A stretch of 64,000 bases of DNA from an uncultured Shinella sp. (GCF_946479415.1 NZ_CAMLFY010000006.1:26131-90130); one strand, 5' to 3'. Numbered from the stretch's first letter, positions 34,998-43,602 are shown. Numbers and translations: made by a program. The notes: a model not told the origin generated them from the letters alone.

Positions 34998-36226
34998 CAC
35001 AGCAACGAAAGCTGTTCCGGCTTGCGCGCAAAAAGCGTCTTCAGATCGGCGCGATCGGCAAGCCTCAGCGGCGTCCAGCCTTCCGCCTCGATGAAGGCCT
35101 TCACCTTGCGCACGGACACGCCGAGCCGTGCCAGATCCTCCAGCCGCAAGCGGCGGAAGCGTCGGCTGGAGAGGATCGCATCGACGGTCTTGGTGCCGAA
35201 GCCCGGCACGCGCAGCAAAGTCTCCTTCGCCGCCCTGTTGACGTTGACGGGGAAATCCTGCCGGTTGGCGAGTGCCCAGGCGAGCTTGGGGTCCATATCG
35301 AGATCCAGCATGCCGCCGGTCGCCGCGGTGATCTCGTCCACACCGAACCCGTAAAAGCGGTAGAGCCAGTCAGCCTGATAAAGCCGGTGCTCGCGCACCA
35401 GCGGCGGCTTGATCAGCGGCAATGCGCGCGAGGCATCCGGAATGGGACTGAAGGCGGAATAGTAGACCCGCTTCAGGCCGTAGCTACCATAAAGCCGGGC
35501 GCTGGTCTTCAGGATCGTCGCGTCGTCGGCGCCATCGGCGCCGACGATCATCTGCGTGCTCTGGCCGCCCGGCACAAAGCGTTTGCGGCGCTTGGTCTGC
35601 AAGGTCGGGTCATCGGCCGCCTCGATCTTGCGGCGCAGGTCCCCCATGGCGCGGCGGATGCCCTCGGGGCGCTTTTCCGGCGCGAAACGGCCGATGCCGG
35701 CATCCGTCGGCAGTTCGATGTTCAGCGACAGACGATCGGCATAGAGCCCCGCTTCCTCGATCAGTTCGGGTGCTGCATCGGGGATGGACTTGAGATGGAT
35801 ATAGCCGCGAAAGCCGTGCACCACGCGCAGGTCCTTCGCCACCTTCACCATTTCACCCATCGTATGATCAGGCGAGCGGATGATGCCCGAGGAAAGGAAG
35901 AGGCCCTCGATATAGTTGCGCCGGTAGAATTCCAGCGTCAGCCAAACAACCTCGTCCGGCGTGAAGCGGGCACGCTCCACATTGCTCGAGGAGCGGTTGA
36001 TGCAATAGGCGCAATCGAAGATGCAGAAATTGGTGAGCAGGATTTTCAGAAGCGAAATACAGCGCCCGTCCGGCGCATAGGCATGGCAAATGCCAGCCCC
36101 TTCGGTCGAGCCGAGACCACCGCTCTCTACGGAGTCGCGCTTGACGGTTCCACTCGACGCGCAGGAGGCATCGTATTTGGCGGCATCCGAAAGGATGGCC
36201 AAGCGTTGCTGCAGCGATTTCTTCAT
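34997..36226 (-). CDS. Radical SAM DNA modification/repair protein linked to UDG (TIGR03916 type)
   Basis: 409 residues. Radical SAM cluster motif C68-x3-C72-x2-C75 (CIFDCAYC), GGLGSTEGAGICHAY before it, and FLSSGIIRSPDHTMGEM after it. A C-terminal helix-hairpin-helix region (about 320-370: VNRAAKETLLRVPGFGTKTVDAIL) suggests DNA binding. Proteins of this family are defined by linkage to UDG/DUF4130 genes, exactly as here; the chemistry is unknown. First gene of a two-gene operon with a LexA box 4 bases upstream of its start codon. Confidence 0.9.
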   Translation of the reverse strand: MKKSLQQRLAILSDAAKYDASCASSGTVKRDSVESGGLGSTEGAGICHAYAPDGRCISLLKILLTNFCIFDCAYCINRSSSNVERARFTPDEVVWLTLEFYRRNYIEGLFLSSGIIRSPDHTMGEMVKVAKDLRVVHGFRGYIHLKSIPDAAPELIEEAGLYADRLSLNIELPTDAGIGRFAPEKRPEGIRRAMGDLRRKIEAADDPTLQTKRRKRFVPGGQSTQMIVGADGADDATILKTSARLYGSYGLKRVYYSAFSPIPDASRALPLIKPPLVREHRLYQADWLYRFYGFGVDEITAATGGMLDLDMDPKLAWALANRQDFPVNVNRAAKETLLRVPGFGTKTVDAILSSRRFRRLRLEDLARLGVSVRKVKAFIEAEGWTPLRLADRADLKTLFARKPEQLSLL

Positions 36227-36230
36227 ATTT

Positions 36231-36245
36231 GTTCACTATATGTTC
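36231..36245 (-). promoter_or_regulatory. LexA (SOS) box
   Basis: GTTC (36231-36234), seven bases, GTTC (36242-36245): an exact match to the alphaproteobacterial LexA operator GTTC-N7-GTTC, a direct repeat. It overlaps the -10 element of the promoter for the radical SAM/UdgX operon. LexA bound here would block transcription until DNA damage. Confidence 0.85.
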
Positions 36246-36261
36246 TTATTTGCCTTGTCAA
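36235..36261 (-). promoter_or_regulatory. Promoter of the radical SAM/UdgX operon
   Basis: On the minus strand TTGACA (36261-36256) and TATAGT (36240-36235) are separated by 15 bases. Only eight bases lie between the -10 and the ATG at 36226, so transcription is expected to begin at or within a base or two of the start codon. No Shine-Dalgarno is present. This implies a leaderless message. Confidence 0.6.
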
Positions 36262-36344
36262 GCGGCTGCATCATGAACCGGCGCTCGGGAACATTTCGCT
36301 CCATCCCTGATTGTAGAGGACGGAACATCGAAACGAGGTTCGTC

Positions 36345-36599
36345 ATGGAAAACGCGCACAATTGGCCGATGCCCGTCGTGGTGACCAACGACGAAGCACA
36401 ATCTTTCGTGGTCGTGCGCAGTTCTCTCGAAGCTGCGGCCTACCTTCTGGAGTTCTGGCCGAAACAGCACGGCGCCGCGTTCTACAATGCCATCCGCATC
36501 TGCGCGGATGCACTCGACGGCGATGTCGAGGACGAGGATGTGCGCGATGCCTTCCTGGCGGCCGCCTATGACGCGAATATCGCCATCAGCGTTCACTGA
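36345..36599 (+). CDS. DUF982 family protein (second copy)
   Basis: 84 residues with the DUF982 pattern: VVVTNDEAQSFVVVRSSLEAAAYLLEFWPKQHGAAFYNAIRICADALDG, then DVRDAFLAAAYDANI. Start at 36345 has cgagg upstream. It shares the general outline, not close identity, of the protein at 26671-26937. Function is unknown. It is divergent from the SOS operon. Confidence 0.75.
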   Translation: MENAHNWPMPVVVTNDEAQSFVVVRSSLEAAAYLLEFWPKQHGAAFYNAIRICADALDGDVEDEDVRDAFLAAAYDANIAISVH

Positions 36600-36649
36600 A
36601 TGAAGATCGCCGACCCGGCTTTCGATGCCGGGCCGCACGCATTTCAAAT

Positions 36650-37144
36650 CTATTCGTCGAGATCGCGTGGAATGTGACTATCGACCCCGCGCATCATGAG
36701 GCGATCGGCCTTTACTGCGCGCACGCCCTTCACACGCCGCACAAGACCGATGAGATGACAGCGATCCTCTTCGCTGTCGACAGCCCCATCTAGATCGGCG
36801 GTGCCGCCGCGGATGGTGATTTCAAGCGAATCGAGATCGAACCGGCCGTCGTCTTCCAGCAATTGCGCGATGCGCTCTTCAAGATCGTCGTCGGCAATCG
36901 TGTCCTCCTCGCCATCGGAAAAGGGCAGCGGCCCGCCATCGACGTTGCGCAATTCCGGATCACCGGTCACTTCGACACCCTTGTTGTCCAGAAGTTCGGG
37001 ATTGGCATCCGTGGTGCCATAGGGCGCATTCTTGCCCGCACCCCGGTCGCCGTCGCGATCGGCATAGGGCCAGCCGTCGCGAATGTCGCGCTGTTCGTAG
37101 TCCCGGAAATCGTCCTCGCGGGAGGCTTGCTTGCGGTCGTCCAT
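36650..37144 (-). CDS. BON-domain protein
   Basis: 164 residues. The first 95 are very acidic and hydrophilic (probably disordered; many Asp/Glu, DGEEDTIADDDLEERI), then a BON domain at about 95-155: ERIAQLLEDDGRFDLDSLEITIRGGTADLDGAVDSEEDRCHLIGLVRRVKGVRAVKAD. BON domains bind phospholipid membranes or peptidoglycan-associated partners. No signal peptide, so cytoplasmic or membrane-associated. It stands alone between convergent DUF982 and a divergent aminotransferase gene. Confidence 0.8.
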   Translation of the reverse strand: MDDRKQASREDDFRDYEQRDIRDGWPYADRDGDRGAGKNAPYGTTDANPELLDNKGVEVTGDPELRNVDGGPLPFSDGEEDTIADDDLEERIAQLLEDDGRFDLDSLEITIRGGTADLDGAVDSEEDRCHLIGLVRRVKGVRAVKADRLMMRGVDSHIPRDLDE

Positions 37145-37316
37145 CGCCTTGCTCCATCGGTTTGGGTGATGGAGCCGAAATGGCGGCGGCAGCCATTTGG
37201 TTCCGCAACCGGTCGCCGCCGGCGGCCGGCAAGGACATTGCCATCACCCTCCGGGTGGATGGCGCGCGGCGTGGCGTTGATCTAGCCCTGTGACAGGCAG
37301 ACCAGAGGAGAGAACC

Positions 37317-38429
37317 ATGAAATATGTCCGCATGCCCATCGAGCTGGAATCCCCCGAGCAGCTCGGCTACGACACGATCCGCTACAATCTCTCGGAAAGC
37401 TCGGTCGCCGACCGCCGCCTCGGTGAGCTGAACCTCCGGCTGGACGACATCCTTCTGTGCTACGGCGACCATCGCGGCGCGCCGGATCTGCGCGGCCTGA
37501 TCGCCGGGACGGGCAACGGCCTGAAGGCCGACGACGTGCTGGTCACGGCGGGCGCGGCAGGCGCGCTCTTCATCATCGCGACCTCGATGCTGGAGGCCGG
37601 TGACCATATCGTCGTGGTCAGGCCGAACTATGCGACGAACCTCGAAACGCCGCGCACCATCGGCGCCGACATGACCATTGTCGATCTCACCTTCGAGACC
37701 GGCTATCGGCTCGATCTTGCCGCGATCGAAGCGGCGATCCGGCCGGAGACGAAATATGTCTCGGTCACCTATCCGCACAACCCGACCGGCGTGATGATTT
37801 CCGAAAGCGAGCTGAAAGCGCTCGTCGCCCTCGTGGAGCGCAAGGGCACGCGCCTGCTCTTCGACGAGACCTATCGCGAGATGACCTCGGGCACGATGCT
37901 GCCGGTCGCCGCCAGCCTGTCTACCCACGTGATCAGCGTGTCCTCGCTTTCCAAGACCTACGGCATTCCCGGCATCCGCATCGGCTGGCTGATCACGCGT
38001 GATGCGGACCTCATGGAAACCTTCCTTGCCGCACGCGAACAGATCGGTATTTCCGGCAGCACGGTGGATGAGTACATCGCCTATGTCGCGCTCAGCCAGC
38101 GCGATGCGTGGCTCAGCTTCAACAATGCCCGCATCGCCAGCGCCTTTGCCATCGTGAAGGACTGGATCGCTTCCGAACCGCTGGTCGAATGGATCGAGCC
38201 GTCGGGCGGCTGCGTCTGTTTCCCGCGCATCGTGCCGTCAGCGAATGTCGATCTCGCCGGCTTCCACGAAAGCCTCTACAGCCGCCACCAGGCCTATGTC
38301 GGCCGCGGCAGCTGGTTCGAGCAGGACGACCGGCATTTCCGCATCGGCTATGCCTGGCCAACCGAGGACGAGCTGCGCAAGGGGCTTGCGGCCATCTCGG
38401 CCGCGATCCGCGAAAACCTGAAGAACTAA
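37317..38429 (+). CDS. Class I/II PLP-dependent aminotransferase
   Basis: 370 residues, fold-type I. Visible motifs are TAGAAGALFIIATSML, NPTG at about 155-158, Asp183 (LLFDETY), Schiff-base Lys213 (SSLSKTYGIPGIRIGW) and a C-terminal Arg (FRIGYAW). The substrate cannot be determined. Start at 37317 has agaggagag. It is transcribed toward, and separated by a palindromic repeat from, a LuxR-type regulator; a second PLP enzyme lies beyond the regulator. Confidence 0.85.
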   Translation: MKYVRMPIELESPEQLGYDTIRYNLSESSVADRRLGELNLRLDDILLCYGDHRGAPDLRGLIAGTGNGLKADDVLVTAGAAGALFIIATSMLEAGDHIVVVRPNYATNLETPRTIGADMTIVDLTFETGYRLDLAAIEAAIRPETKYVSVTYPHNPTGVMISESELKALVALVERKGTRLLFDETYREMTSGTMLPVAASLSTHVISVSSLSKTYGIPGIRIGWLITRDADLMETFLAAREQIGISGSTVDEYIAYVALSQRDAWLSFNNARIASAFAIVKDWIASEPLVEWIEPSGGCVCFPRIVPSANVDLAGFHESLYSRHQAYVGRGSWFEQDDRHFRIGYAWPTEDELRKGLAAISAAIRENLKN

Positions 38430-38492
38430 TGGGAAAGGAGGGGCGAACCAGGTTCACCCCCTAACCGCCGACACAGTCTCCACCCTCTCCTC

Positions 38493-38582
38493 CGTCATCC
38501 TCGGCCTTGAGCCGAGGATCCACGCGCCACGGCACGCGTTGAATTTGTGGCATGGATCCTCGGCTCGAGGCCGAGGATGACG
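38493..38582. repeat. Rhizobial-type intergenic palindromic element
   Basis: Two arms of about 30 bases (38493-38522 and 38553-38582) are near-perfect inverted repeats. Each arm carries its own small palindrome (cctcggc...gccgagg), giving a cruciform or clover-leaf potential. It lies between convergent genes, as REP/RPE-like elements of rhizobia do, and could act as a bidirectional terminator. Confidence 0.75.
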
Positions 38583-38641
38583 TTGGTGGGTGGAGCACGG
38601 GTTGTGGATGCGGCTTGAGACGAGCGCGCCGGCCCCTCACC

Positions 38642-39457
38642 TCACAGATTGAGGCTGCGCAGAAACGTCGAAAACAGCTCCTGCTGCGTGGAGAGATTGA
38701 GCTTGGCATAGAGCTTCTGCCGGTGCGTCTTCACCGTGGCGATCGAGATGCCCAGGTGAAAGCTGATCGACTCGCTGGAATGCCCCTTCAGGATCAACAG
38801 CGCCACCTCGCGCTCGCGCGGGCTCAGCACATCGCGGCCGAAATCGCTGAAGAGATGATCGATGGGGCGCGCCTGCGGCGCATTCTCGTTGCGCGACAGA
38901 TGCGCCCAGAGCCTCCGGAATATCGCCGCGATCAAGGGATGCGCCTCGCGCAGCCGCGCGACGGACGCCGCATCGAAACCGCCTTCACTGCGGATGCGCG
39001 ACAGGCTGATCTCCGCCATTTCGCCGCCCGGCAACGCGATGGCGATCAGCAGCTCCTCCATGCCTTCCGGCCAGCCATGGGTGCGGTAACCCAGTTCTTC
39101 ATCCTCATGCCGGCGAATGTCGAGGCCGCGATAGAGATCGGAGCCGAGATACTCGTCCGGCGCCAGATCCCGCATCAGGTAGATGCCCGCCGGCAGGCCG
39201 GCGAGATAGGCGTTGTAGAACGGATTGAGCAGATAAGTGCCGGCGATGAACAGCTGCACCGCCCGCTTGGCCTTGGGGCCGGAAAACGTGTCGAAGACAT
39301 AGCTCGGCCCGCCATTCTTGCGGTGTACCACCGACAGCGCCAGATGGAACCGCGCTACCGAGCCGATGGCCGCCAGCAGCGCCGACACGCTGTCGGGCTG
39401 GTCGTAGCGGTCAAGCGCATGGGCGAAGGGCTCTATCCAGCTGGCACTATCGGTCAT
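38642..39457 (-). CDS. LuxR-family transcriptional regulator
   Basis: 271 residues. The C-terminal helix-turn-helix (about 208-265) reads LSPREREVALLILKGHSSESISFHLGISIATVKTHRQKLYAKLNLSTQQELFS, typical of LuxR/FixJ-type proteins. The N-terminal 200 residues contain no receiver Asp pocket and no clear autoinducer-binding Trp/Tyr set, so the signal is unknown. Flanked by two PLP-enzyme genes that are likely targets. Confidence 0.85.
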   Translation of the reverse strand: MTDSASWIEPFAHALDRYDQPDSVSALLAAIGSVARFHLALSVVHRKNGGPSYVFDTFSGPKAKRAVQLFIAGTYLLNPFYNAYLAGLPAGIYLMRDLAPDEYLGSDLYRGLDIRRHEDEELGYRTHGWPEGMEELLIAIALPGGEMAEISLSRIRSEGGFDAASVARLREAHPLIAAIFRRLWAHLSRNENAPQARPIDHLFSDFGRDVLSPREREVALLILKGHSSESISFHLGISIATVKTHRQKLYAKLNLSTQQELFSTFLRSLNL

Positions 39458-39519
39458 GGTTCCATCTGCGCGATTCCCGAAGAAAAACGGCTAGTTACAC
39501 CCCTTTATGGCAGCCGCCC

Positions 39520-40755
39520 TCACGCGACAAGCTTGCCGATTGCGGTGAGCGTCCGCTCGATCTCCTCGGCGGAATTGTAATGCGCGATACCGATGCGCAC
39601 CACGCCTTCATCCTCGGAGAGGCCGAGATGGCGGGCGGGCTCCAGCGCGTAGTTGTGGCCGGACCAGATATTGATGTCCTCGCCCGCCAGCGCTTCGGCG
39701 AAACGATGCGTCGAGACGCGGTCATGCGTAAACGAGACCGTCGGCACGCGATGGGCGAAGAGATTGGGATTGGCGATGCCGACCAGCCGGACACCCGGCA
39801 GCGCCGTCAGGCCGCCGATCAGCCGGCGCGTCAGGCCCGCCTCATAGGCATCGAAGGCCTGATAGGCCCCGGCCATCTTTTCGCGCCGCGTGCCCGTGCT
39901 GCCGGCCGCCTCGCCCGTCGATGCCAGATAGTCGATCGTCGCGGTGAGGCCGGCGAGAAGCTCGGTCTGCGGCGTGCCGGTGCAGAAGCGATCCGGAATG
40001 TCGTCGCTCTGGCAGCGCACGCGATGCGGCGGCAGCGCGCGCAGGAGGTCGCCGCGGCCCCAGAGCACGCCGAGATGCGGGCCGAAGAACTTGTAGGACG
40101 AGCAGACGAGAAAATCGCAGCCGATCGCCTGCACATCCGGCAGGTGGTGCGGCGCAAGCTGCACCGCATCGATCCAGACGAGAGCACCCGCAGCTTTCGC
40201 CAGCGCCGTCAGCGCGGCGACGTCGTTGATGCTGCCGGTCATGTTCGAGGCGTAGTTGAGCGCCAGGAATTTCGTGCGCGGCGTCAGAAGTGCGGCAAGG
40301 TCTTCCGGCTCGATGCGCCAGGTCTCCTTGTTGAAGGGCAGCCACCTCACCTTCAGGCCATAGGCCTCGGCCATGGCAAGCCAGGGCGAGATATTGCCTT
40401 CATGATCCATGCGCGTGACGATGACCTCGTCGCCGGGCGACAGCGTGCTGCCGATGACGCGCGCCATCTGGAAGGCAAGCGTCGTCATGTTCGGGCCGAT
40501 GATCATCTCCTGCCAGGAGGAAGCGTTGACGAACTCCGCCGCCGCATCATGCGCCGCACGCCAAGTGGCATCCGCGCGCTGGGACGCAGCAAAGCGCCCG
40601 CCGAGATTGGACGAGGCCGTCGCCATCGCCCCGGCCACGGCATCGATCACCGTCCGGGGAACCAGCGTTCCCGCAGGATTGTCGAGATAGGCGGTGCGCG
40701 AACCCTCCAAGGCCGGGAAGGAAGCGCGGATGAGGTCGATCGGATAGGCAGTCAT
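39520..40755 (-). CDS. Cysteine desulfurase-like PLP enzyme (class V aminotransferase)
   Basis: 411 residues, class V fold-type I. It has YLDNPAGTLVPRTVIDAV, DHEGNISPWLAMAEAYGLKVRW, Asp196 (LVWIDAVQLAPHH) and Schiff-base Lys222 (CSSYKFFGPHLGVLWG). The catalytic Cys loop of true desulfurases is not obvious, so epimerase or lyase activity is possible. It starts 69 bases after the end of the hydratase/dehydrogenase gene on the same strand and may be the last member of the ring-degradation operon. Confidence 0.75.
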   Translation of the reverse strand: MTAYPIDLIRASFPALEGSRTAYLDNPAGTLVPRTVIDAVAGAMATASSNLGGRFAASQRADATWRAAHDAAAEFVNASSWQEMIIGPNMTTLAFQMARVIGSTLSPGDEVIVTRMDHEGNISPWLAMAEAYGLKVRWLPFNKETWRIEPEDLAALLTPRTKFLALNYASNMTGSINDVAALTALAKAAGALVWIDAVQLAPHHLPDVQAIGCDFLVCSSYKFFGPHLGVLWGRGDLLRALPPHRVRCQSDDIPDRFCTGTPQTELLAGLTATIDYLASTGEAAGSTGTRREKMAGAYQAFDAYEAGLTRRLIGGLTALPGVRLVGIANPNLFAHRVPTVSFTHDRVSTHRFAEALAGEDINIWSGHNYALEPARHLGLSEDEGVVRIGIAHYNSAEEIERTLTAIGKLVA

Positions 40756-40824
40756 GGGCGGCACCCTTTGCAGAACGCTGTTGTCGCTCCTCTGTGCCGC
40801 GTTCCGCCCTTCGCCGCCATCCAC

Positions 40825-42783
40825 CTAGGAGATGAGGCCGGCGGCGAACATCGGCCCGCCCCTGTGCGCGGGAAAGCCATAGCCGTTGATCATCACCAGA
40901 TCGATATCGCTGGCGCGCGCGGCAATGCCCTCGGAAAGCAGCGCCCTGCCCTCATCTGCCATCACGGTCAGAAGCCGGTCCATGATCTCGTCTGCCGTGA
41001 AGGCGCGCGGCACGATGCCCTTCGCCGCTCGCGCCGCTTCGATGACAGCGGCGACGGCGGGATCGACGGTTTTCTCGCCACCCGGATAGGCATACCAGCC
41101 GAGCCCGGTCTTGCGGCCGATACGGCCCGCTTCGCACAGCCTGTCGGCGATCTCGACATACCGTTCGGCGGGATCGCGCGTCGCGGCCTGGCGCTTGCGG
41201 CGTGCCCAGGCGATTTCGAGACCGGCCATATCGCTGACGGCGAAGAAGCCCATCGGAAAACCATAGGCCTCCATTGCGGCATCGATCTCCTGCGGCAGCG
41301 CGCCATCCTCCACCATGAATTCCGCCTCGCGGCGATAGGCGGAGAAGATGCGGTTGCCGACAAACCCTTCGGTGACACCGCAGACGATGGGGAGCTTGCC
41401 GAGACGTTTGACGAAGGCGAGCGCACTCGCCAGCACGTCGGGCGCCGTTTTCGTGCAGTCGACCACCTCCACGAGGCGCATGATATTGGCCGGCGAGAAG
41501 AAGTGCAGGCCGACCACGCGGGACGGATCCGCGGTGGCGTCGGCGATAGTGTCGGGATCGAGATAACTCGTATTGGTGGCCAGGATGGCCTGCGGCGCGA
41601 CGATGCCGTCGAGCCTGCGAAACAGCTCGGTCTTGACCGCAAGGTCGTCGAAGACCGCCTCGATGACCAGATCGGCCGTCGCAAGATCTTTGGCCTTGGC
41701 GGTCGTCTCCAGCCGGGCGAGGCAGGCATCGCGTGTCTCCGGCGTGAGGCGCTTTGACTGGACGGCCTTGTCGAGCAGGCCGGCGATGCGCGTGCGGCCG
41801 CTTTCGGCCGCCTCCACGCTCTGCTCCAGCGCGACGACGCGGTAGCCGCCGGTCAGTGCCGAGACGGCGATGCCGGAGCCCATCAGCCCCGTGCCGACCA
41901 CGCCGATCGTTTCGATGCGCCGCGGCTGAATGCCCTCAAGCGCGTCAACCTTGCCGGCGGCGCGCTCGGCGAAAAAGACATGCCGCAAGGCGGAGGATTC
42001 CTTGGAGTCACGCAGGCGCAGGAAGGTGGCCCGCTCTTCCGCCAGACCCCGTTCGAGATCGAGCCGGCCGGCGGCCCTGACGAGGCGGATGGCCTCGGCG
42101 GGTGCCATCTGGCCCCGGCTCTTGCCGATGACCTTTGCCTCCGCCGCATTGACCGCCGTCTCGTCCGCAGCTGGCACGGCAAGCGCGCCGGTGCGGCGCA
42201 GCGGCTGCCCGGCTTTTTCCCGCACGACGGCGATGGCGGCGGCGACGGCATCGGCGGCAACGGCATCGGCAAGGCCCAATGCCACAGCCTCGGCACTCTT
42301 CACCGCTCGGCCCGTGCCGATGAGATCGATGGCCGCAACCGAGCCGATCAGACGCGGCATGCGCTGCGTTCCGCCGGCACCGGGCACGAGGCCGAGTTTC
42401 ACTTCCGGCAGGCCGAAGCTCGCACCTTCCCCGGCGATGCGACCATGGCAAGCCAGCGCGACCTCGCAGCCGCCACCGAGGGCCGCGCCGTTCACGGCTG
42501 AGATCACCGGCTTTTCCGAAAGTTCAATACGCTCGATCACGTCGGGCAGAGCGGGTGCTACCGGCGGCTTGCCGAATTCGCGGATATCGGCCCCGCCGAT
42601 GAAGGTGCGGCCCACACTGGCGATCACGATGCCCAGGATGCCAGGTGTCCCGGCGGCATGGTCCAGCGCGGCGACCAGCCCGGCCCGGACATGGGCCGAG
42701 AGCGCGTTGACCGGCGGATTGTCGATGGTGACGACGAGCACGCCGTCATGGCTGGAAGCCGAAACGCTCTCGGAAAACCGCAT
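40825..42783 (-). CDS. Fused enoyl-CoA hydratase / 3-hydroxyacyl-CoA dehydrogenase
   Basis: 652 residues. Crotonase domain about 1-185 (VTIDNPPVNALSAHVRAGL, oxyanion segment SAVNGAALGGGCEVALAC, FGLPEVKLGLVPGAGGTQ). NAD-binding dehydrogenase about 285-470 (IGVVGTGLMGSGIAVSALTGGYRVV, LATNTSYLD, GLHFFSPANIMRLVEVV) and C-terminal dimerisation parts to 650. It performs two consecutive beta-oxidation steps. ATG at 42783 is used; a GTG at 42789 is equally possible. Downstream of ridA by 8 bases in the 2-aminobenzoyl-CoA operon. Confidence 0.9.
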   Translation of the reverse strand: MRFSESVSASSHDGVLVVTIDNPPVNALSAHVRAGLVAALDHAAGTPGILGIVIASVGRTFIGGADIREFGKPPVAPALPDVIERIELSEKPVISAVNGAALGGGCEVALACHGRIAGEGASFGLPEVKLGLVPGAGGTQRMPRLIGSVAAIDLIGTGRAVKSAEAVALGLADAVAADAVAAAIAVVREKAGQPLRRTGALAVPAADETAVNAAEAKVIGKSRGQMAPAEAIRLVRAAGRLDLERGLAEERATFLRLRDSKESSALRHVFFAERAAGKVDALEGIQPRRIETIGVVGTGLMGSGIAVSALTGGYRVVALEQSVEAAESGRTRIAGLLDKAVQSKRLTPETRDACLARLETTAKAKDLATADLVIEAVFDDLAVKTELFRRLDGIVAPQAILATNTSYLDPDTIADATADPSRVVGLHFFSPANIMRLVEVVDCTKTAPDVLASALAFVKRLGKLPIVCGVTEGFVGNRIFSAYRREAEFMVEDGALPQEIDAAMEAYGFPMGFFAVSDMAGLEIAWARRKRQAATRDPAERYVEIADRLCEAGRIGRKTGLGWYAYPGGEKTVDPAVAAVIEAARAAKGIVPRAFTADEIMDRLLTVMADEGRALLSEGIAARASDIDLVMINGYGFPAHRGGPMFAAGLIS

Positions 42784-42791
42784 CTTCACGC

Positions 42792-43187
42792 CTATTCGGG
42801 AACGACAGCCGTGGCCTGGATTTCGATCTTGGCGCGGTCTTCCACCAGCGCCACCACCTGCATCGCGGCCATGGCGGGATAATGCCGGCCGATGGTTTCG
42901 CGATAGGCCTGGCCGATACCGCGCAGATTGCCGAGATATTCCTGCTTGTCGGTGAAATACCAGGTCATGGTGGTGATGTGATGCGGCTCCGCCCCGCCGG
43001 CGGCGAGCACGGCCACGACATTCTTCAGCGTCTGGCGCACCTGCTCGACGAAATCGTCGGTCTCGAACTGCGCCTGCGCATTCCAGCCGATCTGGCCGCC
43101 GACGAAGAGCGTGCGGCCCGACGCCGCCACGCCGTTGGCATAGCCGATGGGCTTCGCCCAGCCTTCAGGTTGCAGGATCGTGTGCAT
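42792..43187 (-). CDS. RidA-family enamine/imine deaminase
   Basis: 131 residues, full RidA length: YANGVAASGRTLFVGGQIGWNA, VEQVRQTLKNVVAVLAAGGAEPHHITTMTWYFTD and HYPAMAAMQVVALVEDRAKIEIQATAVVP, with the conserved C-terminal Glu. RidA proteins speed hydrolysis of reactive enamines/imines. In this operon the ring-reduction product of 2-aminobenzoyl-CoA carries an enamine, so removal of its amino group is an attractive role (inference). Overlaps the thioesterase gene by 23 bases. Confidence 0.88.
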   Translation of the reverse strand: MHTILQPEGWAKPIGYANGVAASGRTLFVGGQIGWNAQAQFETDDFVEQVRQTLKNVVAVLAAGGAEPHHITTMTWYFTDKQEYLGNLRGIGQAYRETIGRHYPAMAAMQVVALVEDRAKIEIQATAVVPE

Positions 43188-43593
43188 GGGGCGTCTCCAG
43201 ATGATGGGTCAGTGCGGCGCGGATATCCTCCGGCCAGGCAAGCGAACGGTTCGTATCGAGCGAGGTGGCGACGATGCGGTGTCTTGCGCTCCAGAGCACG
43301 GTGTCGCCGCGCGAGACCGTGTGCTCCAGATCGAGCGACGAACGGCCGATGGCGCGCACCGACAGCGCGAAATCCAGGGCATCGCCCTGAAAGCCGGGAT
43401 TTTGAAAAGTAAGGTCGAGGTGCACTGTCGGCACGCTCATCCGCCGAACCTCGTTCATCGCCCGCCAGGGGAAACCGAGCGAGGCGAAAAAATCCTCCAG
43501 CACGCCGACGAGGATGTTGAGATAGGACGGGAAGTACGCGATGCCCGAGGGATCGCAGTCTCCGAACCTGAGCGGCTTGGTGATGGTGAACAC
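43165..43593 (-). CDS. Acyl-CoA thioesterase (4-hydroxybenzoyl-CoA thioesterase family)
   Basis: 142 residues, single hot-dog domain. The motif RFGDCDPSGIAYFPSYL contains the catalytic Asp of the 4HBT/YbgC family, followed by the long central helix LVGVLEDFFASLGFPW. It likely releases a CoA ester in the ring-degradation pathway or rescues trapped CoA. Start is GTG at 43593 with gggagg. Its neighbours in the operon are acyl-CoA dehydrogenase upstream (9-base gap) and ridA downstream (overlapping). Confidence 0.88.
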   Translation of the reverse strand: MFTITKPLRFGDCDPSGIAYFPSYLNILVGVLEDFFASLGFPWRAMNEVRRMSVPTVHLDLTFQNPGFQGDALDFALSVRAIGRSSLDLEHTVSRGDTVLWSARHRIVATSLDTNRSLAWPEDIRAALTHHLETPHAHDPAT

Positions 43594-43602
43594 GGAGCCT
43601 CC

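Noticed and set aside
39580..41757. A 725-codon plus-strand open frame
   Set aside because: Antisense to the desulfurase-like and hydratase/dehydrogenase genes; no domain and low-complexity Arg/His-rich sequence.
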